Below are positions 1-10,392 of a stretch of 64,000 bases of DNA, one piece after another. Within the stretch, counting starts at the first letter, position 1. Each line of letters starts with the position of its first letter. Below the pieces are notes generated by a model. The model saw only the letters and a program-made list of their open reading frames with translations, made no database searches and was not told the origin of the DNA. The stretch comes from UBA5614 sp963667535 (lineage in GTDB: Bacteria > Cloacimonadota > Cloacimonadia > Cloacimonadales > Cloacimonadaceae), in NCBI GenBank assembly GCA_963667535.2, contig CAXXDU010000002.1, positions 3,348,001 through 3,412,000 on the forward strand, in the 5' to 3' direction. A program made the position numbers and the translations under genes.

Positions 1-841
1 TCCCGTCAAAATCAGTTACCCAGCGTTGAATAACATTGTATAAGCTTTGATACTCGTCAGCAGAAATAATATCGTCCTCTGTCAAACAACTAATGTTGAT
101 GAATATAATGGCAGCATTGCGTAACTCTGCGCGTGAACTGCTATCGGATAGTTTCTTTCTGATTATGGCAGGTACAAACAACTCTGCTTTTTGCTTTGAT
201 GTTTTACTTAAAACAATATCAGGCTTCCGGGTTAAAATGTTCTGAACCGCTTTACTTGATTTATTGCGGATATTATCAGCTATAACAATTTCTCCTTTTT
301 GCGATTTAGAATTAAGCTCATATGCATATCTTACCGCGTTACCACTCATAAAGTAATTTAACGAAGTATCGACTGAGCCAACTATATAGGTAATAACTTC
401 ACCATATGTCATACTGCCATGAAGCTGGAAATCAAATTCTGATGACAAAGTGTTGTCTCCTGCAAAACCACGAATGTAACTCAGAATGGATTTATTACAT
501 GCCAGCATATTTGTTTTTACTACATCCTCCTGACCGTCAAATATTGATAGACAGGAGTCACCTCCATATTTAATAACTTCGCCACCGAATTCCTGAATGA
601 TACTGACAACTTTGTCATAGTATTGGTTTAGAAAACCCGTTATTTCTTCTATACCATAATGTCCTGTTGAACTTGCTAGTTCAGTGTATTTAGTAAAATC
701 GGTAATATCAATAAAGAAGACGCCCATATTGGTGGAATGGATTAACGGCAATTTCAAACGGTTGATTGGTTTGGAAGAGATTAATCTTAAGATTGATTTG
801 GGGACAAGAGGAGTAAAATCAAATTTCTTTGTTCTTTTCAT
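1..841 (-). CDS. Class III adenylate/guanylate cyclase domain protein (partial, runs off left edge)
   Basis: The minus strand is open from an ATG at 839-841 to the window edge. After about 40 residues, the translation has the cyclase signature FFIDITDFTKYTELASS, then GGEVIKYGGDSCLSIF and SGNAVRYAYELNSKSQKGEI, which fit a class III catalytic homology domain with its metal-binding Asp and the GGD turn. A second block starting AAIIFINISCLTEDD near the edge resembles the start of a second cyclase domain. This tandem layout is known from soluble adenylyl cyclases (ADCY10-like), which usually continue into an NTPase/TPR region that would lie outside the window. The role would be cytoplasmic cyclic nucleotide synthesis. 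Whether it makes cAMP or cGMP, and whether it is active, cannot be told from this fragment. Confidence 0.72.
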   Translation of the reverse strand, partial: MKRTKKFDFTPLVPKSILRLISSKPINRLKLPLIHSTNMGVFFIDITDFTKYTELASSTGHYGIEEITGFLNQYYDKVVSIIQEFGGEVIKYGGDSCLSIFDGQEDVVKTNMLACNKSILSYIRGFAGDNTLSSEFDFQLHGSMTYGEVITYIVGSVDTSLNYFMSGNAVRYAYELNSKSQKGEIVIADNIRNKSSKAVQNILTRKPDIVLSKTSKQKAELFVPAIIRKKLSDSSSRAELRNAAIIFINISCLTEDDIISADEYQSLYNVIQRWVTDFDG

Positions 842-994
842 GATGTTACCTAAAACCTATTTATTAACGTATTCCAATAATGTCAACTGTACATCAGTTT
901 GTAAATCCTGCTCACAGAAACAGACACAATTCATCATATATGCTTTATTGTTTTGCGTAACGAGCACTCAATAAACTACTTCAGACAGGATGAA

Positions 995-3900
995 TCACTT
1001 TTTCGTTTTATAATGATACGGGCTTTTACTTTTACCTCTCTCAAACGGATATGAACCGTGCTCTTCAAGATAGTCCTGCAACTCATCCAACGTGCCGGCA
1101 AAACCTATAACCAAATAATACTTATTGCTTTCTGCTGCTCCGCCTTCATCTGTAAATTCGGTTTCACTATCAGAAGTATAATTCAGATACTGAAAGACCC
1201 CATTTGACTCTGTAGATTCATAAACAATATAGTAATCTGCATGAGCAGGCTGATTGCCCTCATTTTCTGCTATTGCTTCCCAGGAGAGAACAATATCATC
1301 ATCCAGTTGTTCTATGACAACATTCTGCGGAGCTTTTAACAGGACAGTCCCAATCACGATTGCATCCAGGCATATCAATGAATCGACCAGATTATCAGTA
1401 GTCAGGATAAGTTTAATATCATAAATCCCCGGAGTATCAAACTGATAACTCCAATCCCAATCATTAGACTCTATTGTGCCGTCATTATTCAAATCCCAGG
1501 CTACAATAGTGTTGGGATAATCATGCCCTATTGACGTATTATCGAAATCAACTAAAGTGCCGGTTGGTGCAACGATAGTAAGCGGAGTAAACGATGCTTT
1601 ATGCAAATAATAGTAAACTCCGATATCTGCTATTGTGCTGTCGGGATCAATTGATGACGGGTCGCCGGCATCGATACAGGGGCTATTGTATGTTAAGTGA
1701 AAATCATCGTTGTCAGGGTCAACCAGCAAAGGATCTGCATATATATTGCTTTCTTCCGGCTCAAAGCCACCAGTTTGACGGATAAGGTTGTATGAGAATT
1801 GCAGGCTTGAACTTGTAAGAGTAAAAGGATTCGCTATATCTGCATCATCCCAGACTATATTATTCATAAAGTTCACATTGGCATTCAAAGCTTCCAGAGC
1901 AACGGGATATCCCCAGATGGTGTTGTTCAGAATATTCCAGAAACCCGTGTATTGGATATAAATCGGAATATAAGTCCATGCATGTGCAGCTTGCCAGTCT
2001 GCTTCCAGCTTGAAAGTATTGTTCTCAATGCTTAAGGGGGGATTATATCCTGATGCTTTGAGTCCGATTCCGCAGTTTTTAATGAGATTATAGCGCAGCA
2101 CAGTTTGATTACCATCAGCCAGGAAGATACCGGTTTGTGATTCTTCGATTAAACAATCCGTCATTGTGCCGGCAACATCCTCACCCAGATAGATAGCTGT
2201 GTTGTCTTCCCGTGATGTATTAGTACTGTTTCTTACTCTGATATTGGTTAAAGTGGGAGTAGATGTAGCTCGGGTGGCATCGTTAGTAATCTGTATACCT
2301 TTGGAATAACCATCAATGGTATCATTTGTGGCTATTAGATTTAACACATTCTTAATAATAATACCTGATGTGGAAACTCTAGATGTATTTGTACTGTTTC
2401 GTACTCTGATATTGGTCAGAGTAGGTGTTGATGTTCTGAGTGAACTACCCGTACCGGTAATAGTCAACCCTTGAACATAATTGTTAATCAGGATATCATC
2501 AAACTGAGGAGAAACACTACCGGTGATTTCAATTCCGGTGTTTTCGGATCGTGAGGTATTTGTACTATTGCGAACCCGGATATTTGTAAGTGTGGGCGTT
2601 GATGTGGCACGGCTTTCACTATTCTGAATTCTGATCCCGGTGGACATAGAATCAATATCGCTATTAGTAAACAGAATCTCTTTTACGTTATTCAGGATTA
2701 CTCCGACGTCAGTTCCCCTCGAAGTATTTGTACTGTTACGGACACGGATATTAGTAAGAGTTGGAGTGGTTGTGTTTGAGGATGTATAATCCTGATATTG
2801 CAGGCCGGTATTATAATAATCAATGTATAGACTATCCAGAGCAACCTGAACATTGCCAACTATGTTAAGTCCTATTTTTCCCGGACTGGAATTGGCGGGT
2901 TCATTATAAATCTTTACTCCGTGCAGCGAAGGTGTGGAGGAATTGAGTGAATTAGTATTGTCGATGATAACTCCATAATCACAGTTTTTTATCTCAATAT
3001 TGTCGATAACAGGATTTACCTCACCCCTTACTTCCAGAGCTGTTTTAACGACATTCTCACGGGCAGAATTGCCATTTGTAACTCTGATGTTGGTCAGGAC
3101 TGGGGCAGAACCGGTAATTGTACTATCTCCTTCGATGTATATCCCTTTTGAGTAATTATTGATGCTTACATCATGCAAAACCGGAGATGAGGTACCGAGT
3201 ATTTGTACTGCTGTGTCATCAATATCCAAAAGTTGTCCGACAACCTCAATATTGAGTTGGGATAGCTGAACGTTGCCTCCGTCAATAATGATGGGATTTA
3301 TGGCGTTTTTAATGGTACAATCAGTGAGATGGCTAATCTGAGCAGAGTCATGAAAACGCAGTCCTCCCCATGTATTGCTTTCCTGCGGGCGGAAAGTAGC
3401 ATGATTAGCATTGATTGCACCGGTCGCATTAACATTTACACATGTAGTATCAAACATATTCACAATGACATTATTTCCTATGGTCAGTAAACCACCTGAA
3501 GCTATATTAATATTCTGAAATACATTATACTGATTCTGCCCTTCAGATAATTGCCAGGTTTGGTGTGTGGTGACATTCGGCTGGGCAATAAGACCATTCA
3601 TTTGTACACCAACTGGTGTGGTTGAATATGCAGTGTTCGAGAAGGAAGTGTTTTTTATAGACAACTGTACATTGTAGACTCCTGGAGTAAGATAAGTATG
3701 TACGGGATTTGCTAAAGTGCTGGTATCTCCGTCACCAAATGTCCAGGTCCATTGATTGGGATTACCCAACGTAGCATCAGTAAAATGAACTGTCTGTCCT
3801 GTGAATCCGTAAGTTGTACTCACAGATGCCTGAGCAACAGGAGCATTTAATACCTGAACTCTGAATTGGGTTTCTGCTGTTTCCCGGGTAACATTGTCGG

Positions 3901-6900
3901 TTATTAATATCTGAAAATCTTCAAATCCTTCGTATCCGACTGTAGCTGTAAAGGTAGCTGTCAATGCTCCCGGCACATTGGGAGTATAAGATACCTGTAT
4001 ATGTGGGGGTACAACCAAATTGTACATATTTGTTATAGATATCTGTGAAAGTGGAGTGTCATTATCAGTGATGTAATCAGCCAGATTAACTGAATAAGTA
4101 GTAGTCCTGATAAAATACATCGTTTCCGGCAGATGAAATACGGGCGGGTCATTGCCGGGAATTACTGTTACTGTGACTGCAACAGACATTGAGCCACCGA
4201 AGGGGTCAGTAGCTGATAATTGGATAAACTCTACACCTGCCCAGTTTGATACCGGTATTAGTGTGAAACTATCTCCGGAGATGGTTGCGTTTATGTGTGT
4301 GCTTCTGATTGCATGAAATGTTAATGGGTCAAAATCCGGGTCAGAGAAATAGGTATAAAGATTTATTGGACCATATTGTGCATCTTCAGCGATAAAGATG
4401 GGTTCTATGGTCACATTAAGCATAGGTGGCTGATTTGTTACACTTACATAATCTGTTTTAACTATTGATGATGACATTCCAATATTATTTTGTATTACAA
4501 GCCTGACAGTATACGAACCTGGTTGTGCATATGTGTAACCTGGGTTTTGCTCATAACTGTCTATGATGCCGTCATTCTGGAAGTCCCATTGCCATCCGGT
4601 TATCGTGGTTCCGGGAAGTGAAGAACCTACACTCGAATCATCAGTAAAGCCTACAAGTAGTGGCGCGTGTCCCAATAAAGGTGATCCATAAAAATCAGGA
4701 TTTAGAGTTCTGGAATAAATATCCATTTGCACAGAAAAGGCATAGTTTGGAAAAACAGTATCATTAGTATTGATAATTAGCGAATCCTCATAACTTCCGG
4801 GATTCAATCCATGTGTATTTACAACCAGTGTTGCCTCGAGACTTCCTCCTTCGGAAATTACAGCAGCAGGTGGTACTATTGTTAACCATGGAGCAGTAGG
4901 TGTTCCGGTTGAGTATGACAAATCTCCTATTCCGTTGTTATATATCGTTATCGGCTGGGAAAATGTTATTTCGTTTTCCAGGTAAAAATACATACTATTA
5001 ATCGAAGAAGAGACAATGGGACCTTCGACTGTGCCCGTACCGCAAATTGTATAAGTATGCAGAGGTTGAGAAGATTCATCTATAGTTAAACTGGTTTCAT
5101 AATACTCGTCTATTATCGTCGGTGTAAATGATAAAACGAAATTAAGGGAGTCTCCGGCACTCAGTTGTAGCGGTAATAATGGCACACTACCAAGAACAAA
5201 ATTGGTTGTATCCATCAATCCGATACTATTAACTGTAAGCGGTAAAGAACCCGTATTGTAAATCGCATAATTGCATGTTGCAGTATGATTAACCGGTCTT
5301 CTTTCAAAGTCATAGCTCTCGGGATGTATACTGTATACAGCAGGAGGTAATGACTGTTTCCAGAATATCATATCATCAAGATACATGTCATTGCCACCGT
5401 CACAGATAGCTTTAAAAATTACGTACGATATTCCTGAGGGATTTGGAGTGAAGCTTAGTGAATAATAATACCAGCCTGTGCCACCTGATTCGACAGGTGC
5501 CAGGCTTGGCAATCGGTTTATAGTGCCCATCAATACAGGTGTGCCTTCCAAATCCTGCGTGCTGTTACTATAAACATCGATTCTATCTAGCGTACCCGGA
5601 ACCCCGGAATCTCTATACATGTTGAATTCCACACTATAAGCAAATAAACTGTCAGCAGCTTCAATCGGAGGAGAAGCCAGGTATGCTTCGTCACCGATAC
5701 TTCCGCTACTCCCGGTAAAAGATATCATTCTGGTCTCTGAAGGTGAAACACAAGGTGGAGCAGAACCGGTAATTATGCCTTCAAATCCTGCTACACCGGA
5801 CAAAATTTGCGTAGTCCATCCGTTGGGAGGGAAGGATAATTCATTAAAATTCACAAAGAAAGGAAATGAATCAATATTCCTGACAAACAATTGCATATTC
5901 AAATCAAAGGTCGGATACACAGAGTCATTTGTGATTATTGACAAGATACCTTCGTAAGGATCATTTTGTGGAGTCATGCCATTACTGTTAAAAGTAAGCT
6001 CGAATGTAAGACTATCATTCGTCTGTACAAATCCGGAAGCAGGGTTCATTGTTATCCACGGTGCAGTCAGCGGTCCTGTAGAGAATAACAGTTCATAATT
6101 GCCTGTGTTATAGATTGTAAGCAGGGGAAATGTCTGAATCGTTGCACCATAGTTTGTAGTGCCTGCTCCGTTAATATTGGCGGTTATAATTGGTCCCGGC
6201 GCTGAACCTGTTCCTTGTGCCAGATAAGAATGAGTGGCGAGTTGTGAAGATTCATTAATCAGAATATTAGTAGAATAACTAACTCCAATTTCTCTGGGTG
6301 TAAACCACAGCTCAAACTGTAACGAATCACCCGGGGCAATCAGGGCAGGCAGCCACAGAGCGCTATAAATGGCAAATCCTGTTGTATCTGACAATTCAAT
6401 ACTATTGACTGCAAGTGGTAAATCACCTGTGTTATGCATTGTATAGGTTTGAATTATTGCATAATTGATTACACTTCTGCCAAAATTAAAGCCATCTCCG
6501 GGAGATATATCAAAATTGGGTGCTCCACTCATAGTGGTGAAATTCCAAATACTGCTGCCAATAGCATCGCCTGCACTATTATAGGCAACTACTTGCCAGA
6601 AATATTGAGTACTGCCTTGTAACATTGGAGTATTATAGGTCATTTCCGTTGTTGACGTGCCGTTTATAATATTTGTAGGAGGAAAGTCAGTGCCAAGATA
6701 TATGCGGTAACCGGTTGGTGTTCCTCCCCTTAGTGCATTTGACCAGCTAAGCATCGGATTTATTGGCATGTCTATTTGTCCGTTAATCGGATTGGGGTCT
6801 GTTACCGGGGCAGGAGCAATTGCACAGCCGACCCCATTGATATTATAAGAACGATATGAACCGGGCCACAGAGATGACCTGATGGTTAAATATGTTTCAT

Positions 6901-8053
6901 CAAATAAGCCGATTTCAGTTGGTGAGTATTGCACATCAAACTGAACAGAGTCACCACCGTTTATGATTGCAGGCAAGACAGGCAGATAATGCAGAGAATG
7001 ATATAAGCCGGATATCCCTTCACCGTTTTCTTCAGATATTCCCGTAACGGTAAAAGGTGATGTGCCGGCATTTCTGATTGTATAGGTAACAGACGAGGTT
7101 GAATTAACCTGAATTTCTCCAAAGTTATAATCACGAGGTGTAATCTCATAATAAGCACCGGATGGAACTGTCCTGTTAATGGTAACATCATCCAGATACA
7201 TGTTCATGCCGCCATTGCTGACAGCTTTGAATATAATATATTTATAGGGTGAGGCTGGGGTACCGAATGGAAAGGAATAATGATACCAGCCATCGTTACC
7301 TATTTCCATTGGTGACAGATTTATTAACCTGTTTATTGTTCCCAGAGCGACCGGACTTCCGTTCAAATTGGGTTGATTGTTACAATAGACCATCATTGTG
7401 TCATGCATGGATGGAAGCCCAAAGTTACGATACATCCAGAAACTTACGCTATAACTGCATTGAGGGACTGTAGTGGAAATTGGTGCCGTAGCAAAGATGG
7501 CTTGTTCACCGGAAGCAGACCCCCATCCGTTGAACTGTATCAACCTTGCTCCACTATGAGGCATAGTCACAGGATTTGCACCGGAAGTAACACTACTAAA
7601 ACTATGGGTACCTGTTAAAATCTGAGTATACCAGCCGCTGGGAGGAAAGATTGCCGTATCAAAACTATTATTGTATGGAAATGTGATAATAGTGGGGTCT
7701 GCATAAGTTTTAAAATTCCAGATTGCACTACCCGTAGCATCACCGCTTCCATTAAAGGCTACAATCTTCCAATAGTATTTGGTGTTATAATTATACCCAC
7801 CAAAATTGTAACTGGCAGTTGTGACATCCTCGGTGCCATTAATAATATTGGTTGCGGCTGTATCTGTACCCAGATAAACCCGGTAACCTGTAGGAACTCC
7901 TCCTCCCGGGTTATTAGACCAGGTTAATACTATTGACGGACTAACATTTGTCAGAGTATGCGATGGAGAAGGATTTATTACAGGATTGGGAACCTGTGCA
8001 AGCAGGACAGCGCTTATGAACAAAAAGCAAAGTACCAATAAATTTCTTTTCAT
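995..8053 (-). CDS. Giant secreted multidomain adhesin-like protein (Fn3, anchor J/D, PKD, beta-helix)
   Basis: A 2352-residue protein with a clear signal peptide (basic MKRN, hydrophobic core, cleavage after VLLAQ). The order read by eye is: Fn3-like domain (about 23-115), MAM-like 'choice-of-anchor J' module with GWYTQILTGTHSF, 'choice-of-anchor D' modules starting YNFGEIQVN/FNFGRSVINY, a second Fn3 and a second anchor J module, PKD domains (WQWDFQNDGIIDS; WTWTFGDGDTS), cadherin-like tandem repeats, a long right-handed beta-helix region (about 1540-2130), another PKD, and a final Fn3 domain from about 2238. No FlgD-like sorting domain is present. It ends instead in a segment shared with its upstream neighbour (YPFERG near the end). 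The ribosome site GGGAGGAAACC precedes the ATG. It lies 41 bp downstream of the beta-helix gene, so the two are probably co-transcribed. A surface or extracellular adhesive role is inferred from domain content only. Confidence 0.85.
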   Translation of the reverse strand: MKRNLLVLCFLFISAVLLAQVPNPVINPSPSHTLTNVSPSIVLTWSNNPGGGVPTGYRVYLGTDTAATNIINGTEDVTTASYNFGGYNYNTKYYWKIVAFNGSGDATGSAIWNFKTYADPTIITFPYNNSFDTAIFPPSGWYTQILTGTHSFSSVTSGANPVTMPHSGARLIQFNGWGSASGEQAIFATAPISTTVPQCSYSVSFWMYRNFGLPSMHDTMMVYCNNQPNLNGSPVALGTINRLINLSPMEIGNDGWYHYSFPFGTPASPYKYIIFKAVSNGGMNMYLDDVTINRTVPSGAYYEITPRDYNFGEIQVNSTSSVTYTIRNAGTSPFTVTGISEENGEGISGLYHSLHYLPVLPAIINGGDSVQFDVQYSPTEIGLFDETYLTIRSSLWPGSYRSYNINGVGCAIAPAPVTDPNPINGQIDMPINPMLSWSNALRGGTPTGYRIYLGTDFPPTNIINGTSTTEMTYNTPMLQGSTQYFWQVVAYNSAGDAIGSSIWNFTTMSGAPNFDISPGDGFNFGRSVINYAIIQTYTMHNTGDLPLAVNSIELSDTTGFAIYSALWLPALIAPGDSLQFELWFTPREIGVSYSTNILINESSQLATHSYLAQGTGSAPGPIITANINGAGTTNYGATIQTFPLLTIYNTGNYELLFSTGPLTAPWITMNPASGFVQTNDSLTFELTFNSNGMTPQNDPYEGILSIITNDSVYPTFDLNMQLFVRNIDSFPFFVNFNELSFPPNGWTTQILSGVAGFEGIITGSAPPCVSPSETRMISFTGSSGSIGDEAYLASPPIEAADSLFAYSVEFNMYRDSGVPGTLDRIDVYSNSTQDLEGTPVLMGTINRLPSLAPVESGGTGWYYYSLSFTPNPSGISYVIFKAICDGGNDMYLDDMIFWKQSLPPAVYSIHPESYDFERRPVNHTATCNYAIYNTGSLPLTVNSIGLMDTTNFVLGSVPLLPLQLSAGDSLNFVLSFTPTIIDEYYETSLTIDESSQPLHTYTICGTGTVEGPIVSSSINSMYFYLENEITFSQPITIYNNGIGDLSYSTGTPTAPWLTIVPPAAVISEGGSLEATLVVNTHGLNPGSYEDSLIINTNDTVFPNYAFSVQMDIYSRTLNPDFYGSPLLGHAPLLVGFTDDSSVGSSLPGTTITGWQWDFQNDGIIDSYEQNPGYTYAQPGSYTVRLVIQNNIGMSSSIVKTDYVSVTNQPPMLNVTIEPIFIAEDAQYGPINLYTYFSDPDFDPLTFHAIRSTHINATISGDSFTLIPVSNWAGVEFIQLSATDPFGGSMSVAVTVTVIPGNDPPVFHLPETMYFIRTTTYSVNLADYITDNDTPLSQISITNMYNLVVPPHIQVSYTPNVPGALTATFTATVGYEGFEDFQILITDNVTRETAETQFRVQVLNAPVAQASVSTTYGFTGQTVHFTDATLGNPNQWTWTFGDGDTSTLANPVHTYLTPGVYNVQLSIKNTSFSNTAYSTTPVGVQMNGLIAQPNVTTHQTWQLSEGQNQYNVFQNINIASGGLLTIGNNVIVNMFDTTCVNVNATGAINANHATFRPQESNTWGGLRFHDSAQISHLTDCTIKNAINPIIIDGGNVQLSQLNIEVVGQLLDIDDTAVQILGTSSPVLHDVSINNYSKGIYIEGDSTITGSAPVLTNIRVTNGNSARENVVKTALEVRGEVNPVIDNIEIKNCDYGVIIDNTNSLNSSTPSLHGVKIYNEPANSSPGKIGLNIVGNVQVALDSLYIDYYNTGLQYQDYTSSNTTTPTLTNIRVRNSTNTSRGTDVGVILNNVKEILFTNSDIDSMSTGIRIQNSESRATSTPTLTNIRVRNSTNTSRSENTGIEITGSVSPQFDDILINNYVQGLTITGTGSSLRTSTPTLTNIRVRNSTNTSRVSTSGIIIKNVLNLIATNDTIDGYSKGIQITNDATRATSTPTLTNIRVRNSTNTSREDNTAIYLGEDVAGTMTDCLIEESQTGIFLADGNQTVLRYNLIKNCGIGLKASGYNPPLSIENNTFKLEADWQAAHAWTYIPIYIQYTGFWNILNNTIWGYPVALEALNANVNFMNNIVWDDADIANPFTLTSSSLQFSYNLIRQTGGFEPEESNIYADPLLVDPDNDDFHLTYNSPCIDAGDPSSIDPDSTIADIGVYYYLHKASFTPLTIVAPTGTLVDFDNTSIGHDYPNTIVAWDLNNDGTIESNDWDWSYQFDTPGIYDIKLILTTDNLVDSLICLDAIVIGTVLLKAPQNVVIEQLDDDIVLSWEAIAENEGNQPAHADYYIVYESTESNGVFQYLNYTSDSETEFTDEGGAAESNKYYLVIGFAGTLDELQDYLEEHGSYPFERGKSKSPYHYKTKK
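2210..2775 (-). repeat. Four in-frame repeats of about 55-57 codons inside the giant adhesin
   Basis: Four near-copies of a segment encoding TLTNIRVRNSTNTSR occur about 165-172 bp apart (around 2210, 2383, 2552 and 2717 on the plus strand). A more diverged relative, LTNIRVTNGNSAREN, occurs near 3040-3100. They are coils of the right-handed beta-helix. The 15-residue core is almost invariant while the residues between copies differ, so these are coding repeats and not a CRISPR array. Confidence 0.8.
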
Positions 8054-8094
8054 GGTTTCCTCCCATGATTATCAGTGTTAAAACAATATCGGAT

Positions 8095-10392
8095 TTATTC
8101 ACCCTGTTTAATTCTGACAGAACCTCTATCAAATGGATAAACCTGATGATTCTCCACAAAATTCGTTAATTCAGTTAAGGTGCCGGAAAAACCAATAATT
8201 GTATAGAATCCCGTATTGGAAAGAGCACCGTTTACATCTGTGAAAGTTGTAACCCCGTTTTTAGTATAATTTAGTAGATCATATGCTATGCCATTAGTGC
8301 TTTTGTAAATAATATAATAATTAACATTAATTGGTTGACCGGTGGTGGATTGAGTCACAGCATCCCAGGAGATATTGATATCATTATTACTCCTGCTGAT
8401 ATCTGTGTTCGTTGGAGCTAATGGATAGAGAGGCGGAATTGATACACTGGCAGCAAGATAATCATCAGAGTATACTCTTATTTCGACATCTCTTAAGCTC
8501 CATATACGATAATAATAAGTAGTTCCATTATTTAAACCGGTATGATTGAGTATTCCGCTTGCTTGTCCTGCATAAAGAACAATACCGCCTCCTGGTACAG
8601 CATCGCCTGCTAAATAAGTACCATATATTAAATCTCCAAAAACATTATCTGTTGACCAAGCTATCAGAATTCGGTCGTTAAAAATATTGGCTGTGGTAGA
8701 GAGATTAATCTGATTGCTATTAAAAAGTGTAGCAGTAAATGATGAAGGGGAATATAATGGCGGGATACCGATAAACCAGCCATCATCTGCTCCAATATCA
8801 AGACCTGTATAATAAAACGATGGCTGAATGACCTCATCAGCACGGTTTTCTCCATCAATATCAGCGGTTACCCAGGTTATTTCTCCATTGAATAAACTGC
8901 CACCACTTTCCACCCTTGTAAAGGCTAAAGGATTAATATGCAAGTCAGAAGCAGATATGAACTGCGGATTGATTATATTGCTTCCAATATCCTGTCCTGA
9001 GGCAGCGTACCAACTACCAATTCCGTAAATGATATTGTAGTTGGTGGTTCCAGCCCTGACAATGTAACCACCCAATGGCTGGTCTATATATAACACGTTG
9101 CAGTTTGATAGCGAGCCTGTAGCTCCAATATTGGTTGTGAGTGGTGAATATAAGCTTACATGGTATGATGTAGCATTCCCCTCTGAGAAGTTTGCCAATA
9201 TATTATTGCGTAGTTTATTGATACCGCCTGAGGAAGCCCAATAAACACATGCACTGCTGGCAAAGGTTGAACCATCTATACGGATGCTGTTGAAATCGAT
9301 ACTATAAGTATTTGTGGCTCCTCCTGAAGCAACATATATACCATAAGCCAGATATGAAGTCGTGGCAGAACCTGCATAAGTATGAATAAGCCCTGATATC
9401 ATGTTATTAAAAACGTACAAGACATTTGTTCCGGTTGTGCGTTGTGAAAAATACATACCGTAAGCCGAATATGAAACTGAAGTGTTTGTCACTTTCAGGT
9501 CGTGGATTTTGTTGTTATAGAATTTATTATTGATACTGCTTCCACCAACATCCGAGTAAATGCCATATACATTGCCAACGGTACTTGTTAAATTGCGGAT
9601 TTCATTGTTACAAACGTTAACACTCCATTGATAACACAAATATATGCCGTGACTTGTAACTGCTCCACCCATATTGTCAGCAACAGCACTGCCAATTGTA
9701 CAATAACGAACGATGGTATTCACATCATAACAAGCGTTAGATATACCATTCAGATAGATGCCTGAAACAGAGTTTTCAATGGTTATATAAGCATACTCAT
9801 TATACGAATTTGCTCCGGCTGCGTTGGTGGGAGTCTGGGTATAATACTGATAAATACCTTTGGTCGATGCATTGACCGTATTCTTTAATACTATCTTAAA
9901 ATTCCTGAAGATATTATACTGTGCACCATTGGTTGCGGAAGCAGCTTTAATATATACACCATATTCTGCAGTTGTAGTTGTGTTTGCATTGCCTACCGAA
10001 TCACACAAATCTATCCCATCCCAGATTAGATAATCGGCTCCGGTTAACGTAACAATAGCATCATTAGAACCCGTTCCAACCCCTGCATATATAACTGGAT
10101 TGGCACCTTCACCACTCTTTTGGAATACAATCGGATTAGCTGAAGTGCCTGTTGCTGTTATAGCAGGGCAATTCTCCGTATATGCGGTTCCTGCTGCAAC
10201 ATTGAATGTAACGCCTCCCGTGCCGACACCTTCCGTATTTAGGGCACTGATTGCAGCAGTAAATGTTTGATATGTATTTGTGCCACCGGTATGATTAATA
10301 TAATATGTTCCTGATAAAGCCCTATTAGTTGCTCCTAAAGTTAACAACCCCAAAGAGAGAATTATCAGAATTACCATAACAGCTTTGTTCAT
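8095..10392 (-). CDS. Secreted right-handed beta-helix protein with C-terminal Fn3 domains
   Basis: A 765-residue protein with signal peptide MNKAVMVILIILSLGLL followed by a small-residue cleavage region. Residues of about 28-560 are rich in Asn/Gly/Tyr with repeated short strands (for example YGVYIKAAS, NIFRNFKIVLKN, GIYLNGIS), typical of pectate-lyase-like parallel beta-helices. Two Fn3-like domains follow. The last about 80 residues (YYIIYKSTNGIAYDLLNYTK to YPFDRG) match the C-terminus of the giant adhesin downstream, which supports a shared export or anchoring role for that segment. The ATG at 10392 is followed directly by the signal peptide, so the start is secure. Substrate and enzymatic activity, if any, are unknown. 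It may be purely structural. Confidence 0.8.
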   Translation of the reverse strand: MNKAVMVILIILSLGLLTLGATNRALSGTYYINHTGGTNTYQTFTAAISALNTEGVGTGGVTFNVAAGTAYTENCPAITATGTSANPIVFQKSGEGANPVIYAGVGTGSNDAIVTLTGADYLIWDGIDLCDSVGNANTTTTAEYGVYIKAASATNGAQYNIFRNFKIVLKNTVNASTKGIYQYYTQTPTNAAGANSYNEYAYITIENSVSGIYLNGISNACYDVNTIVRYCTIGSAVADNMGGAVTSHGIYLCYQWSVNVCNNEIRNLTSTVGNVYGIYSDVGGSSINNKFYNNKIHDLKVTNTSVSYSAYGMYFSQRTTGTNVLYVFNNMISGLIHTYAGSATTSYLAYGIYVASGGATNTYSIDFNSIRIDGSTFASSACVYWASSGGINKLRNNILANFSEGNATSYHVSLYSPLTTNIGATGSLSNCNVLYIDQPLGGYIVRAGTTNYNIIYGIGSWYAASGQDIGSNIINPQFISASDLHINPLAFTRVESGGSLFNGEITWVTADIDGENRADEVIQPSFYYTGLDIGADDGWFIGIPPLYSPSSFTATLFNSNQINLSTTANIFNDRILIAWSTDNVFGDLIYGTYLAGDAVPGGGIVLYAGQASGILNHTGLNNGTTYYYRIWSLRDVEIRVYSDDYLAASVSIPPLYPLAPTNTDISRSNNDINISWDAVTQSTTGQPINVNYYIIYKSTNGIAYDLLNYTKNGVTTFTDVNGALSNTGFYTIIGFSGTLTELTNFVENHQVYPFDRGSVRIKQGE

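Noticed and set aside
684..974. Plus-strand open frame of 96 codons
   Set aside because: It overlaps the start of the cyclase gene on the other strand, has no ribosome site and no recognisable domain.
2210..2775. Regularly spaced repeats that could suggest a CRISPR array
   Set aside because: The repeats are in frame, about 56 codons apart, not palindromic, and lie within the coding beta-helix. No cas gene is present.
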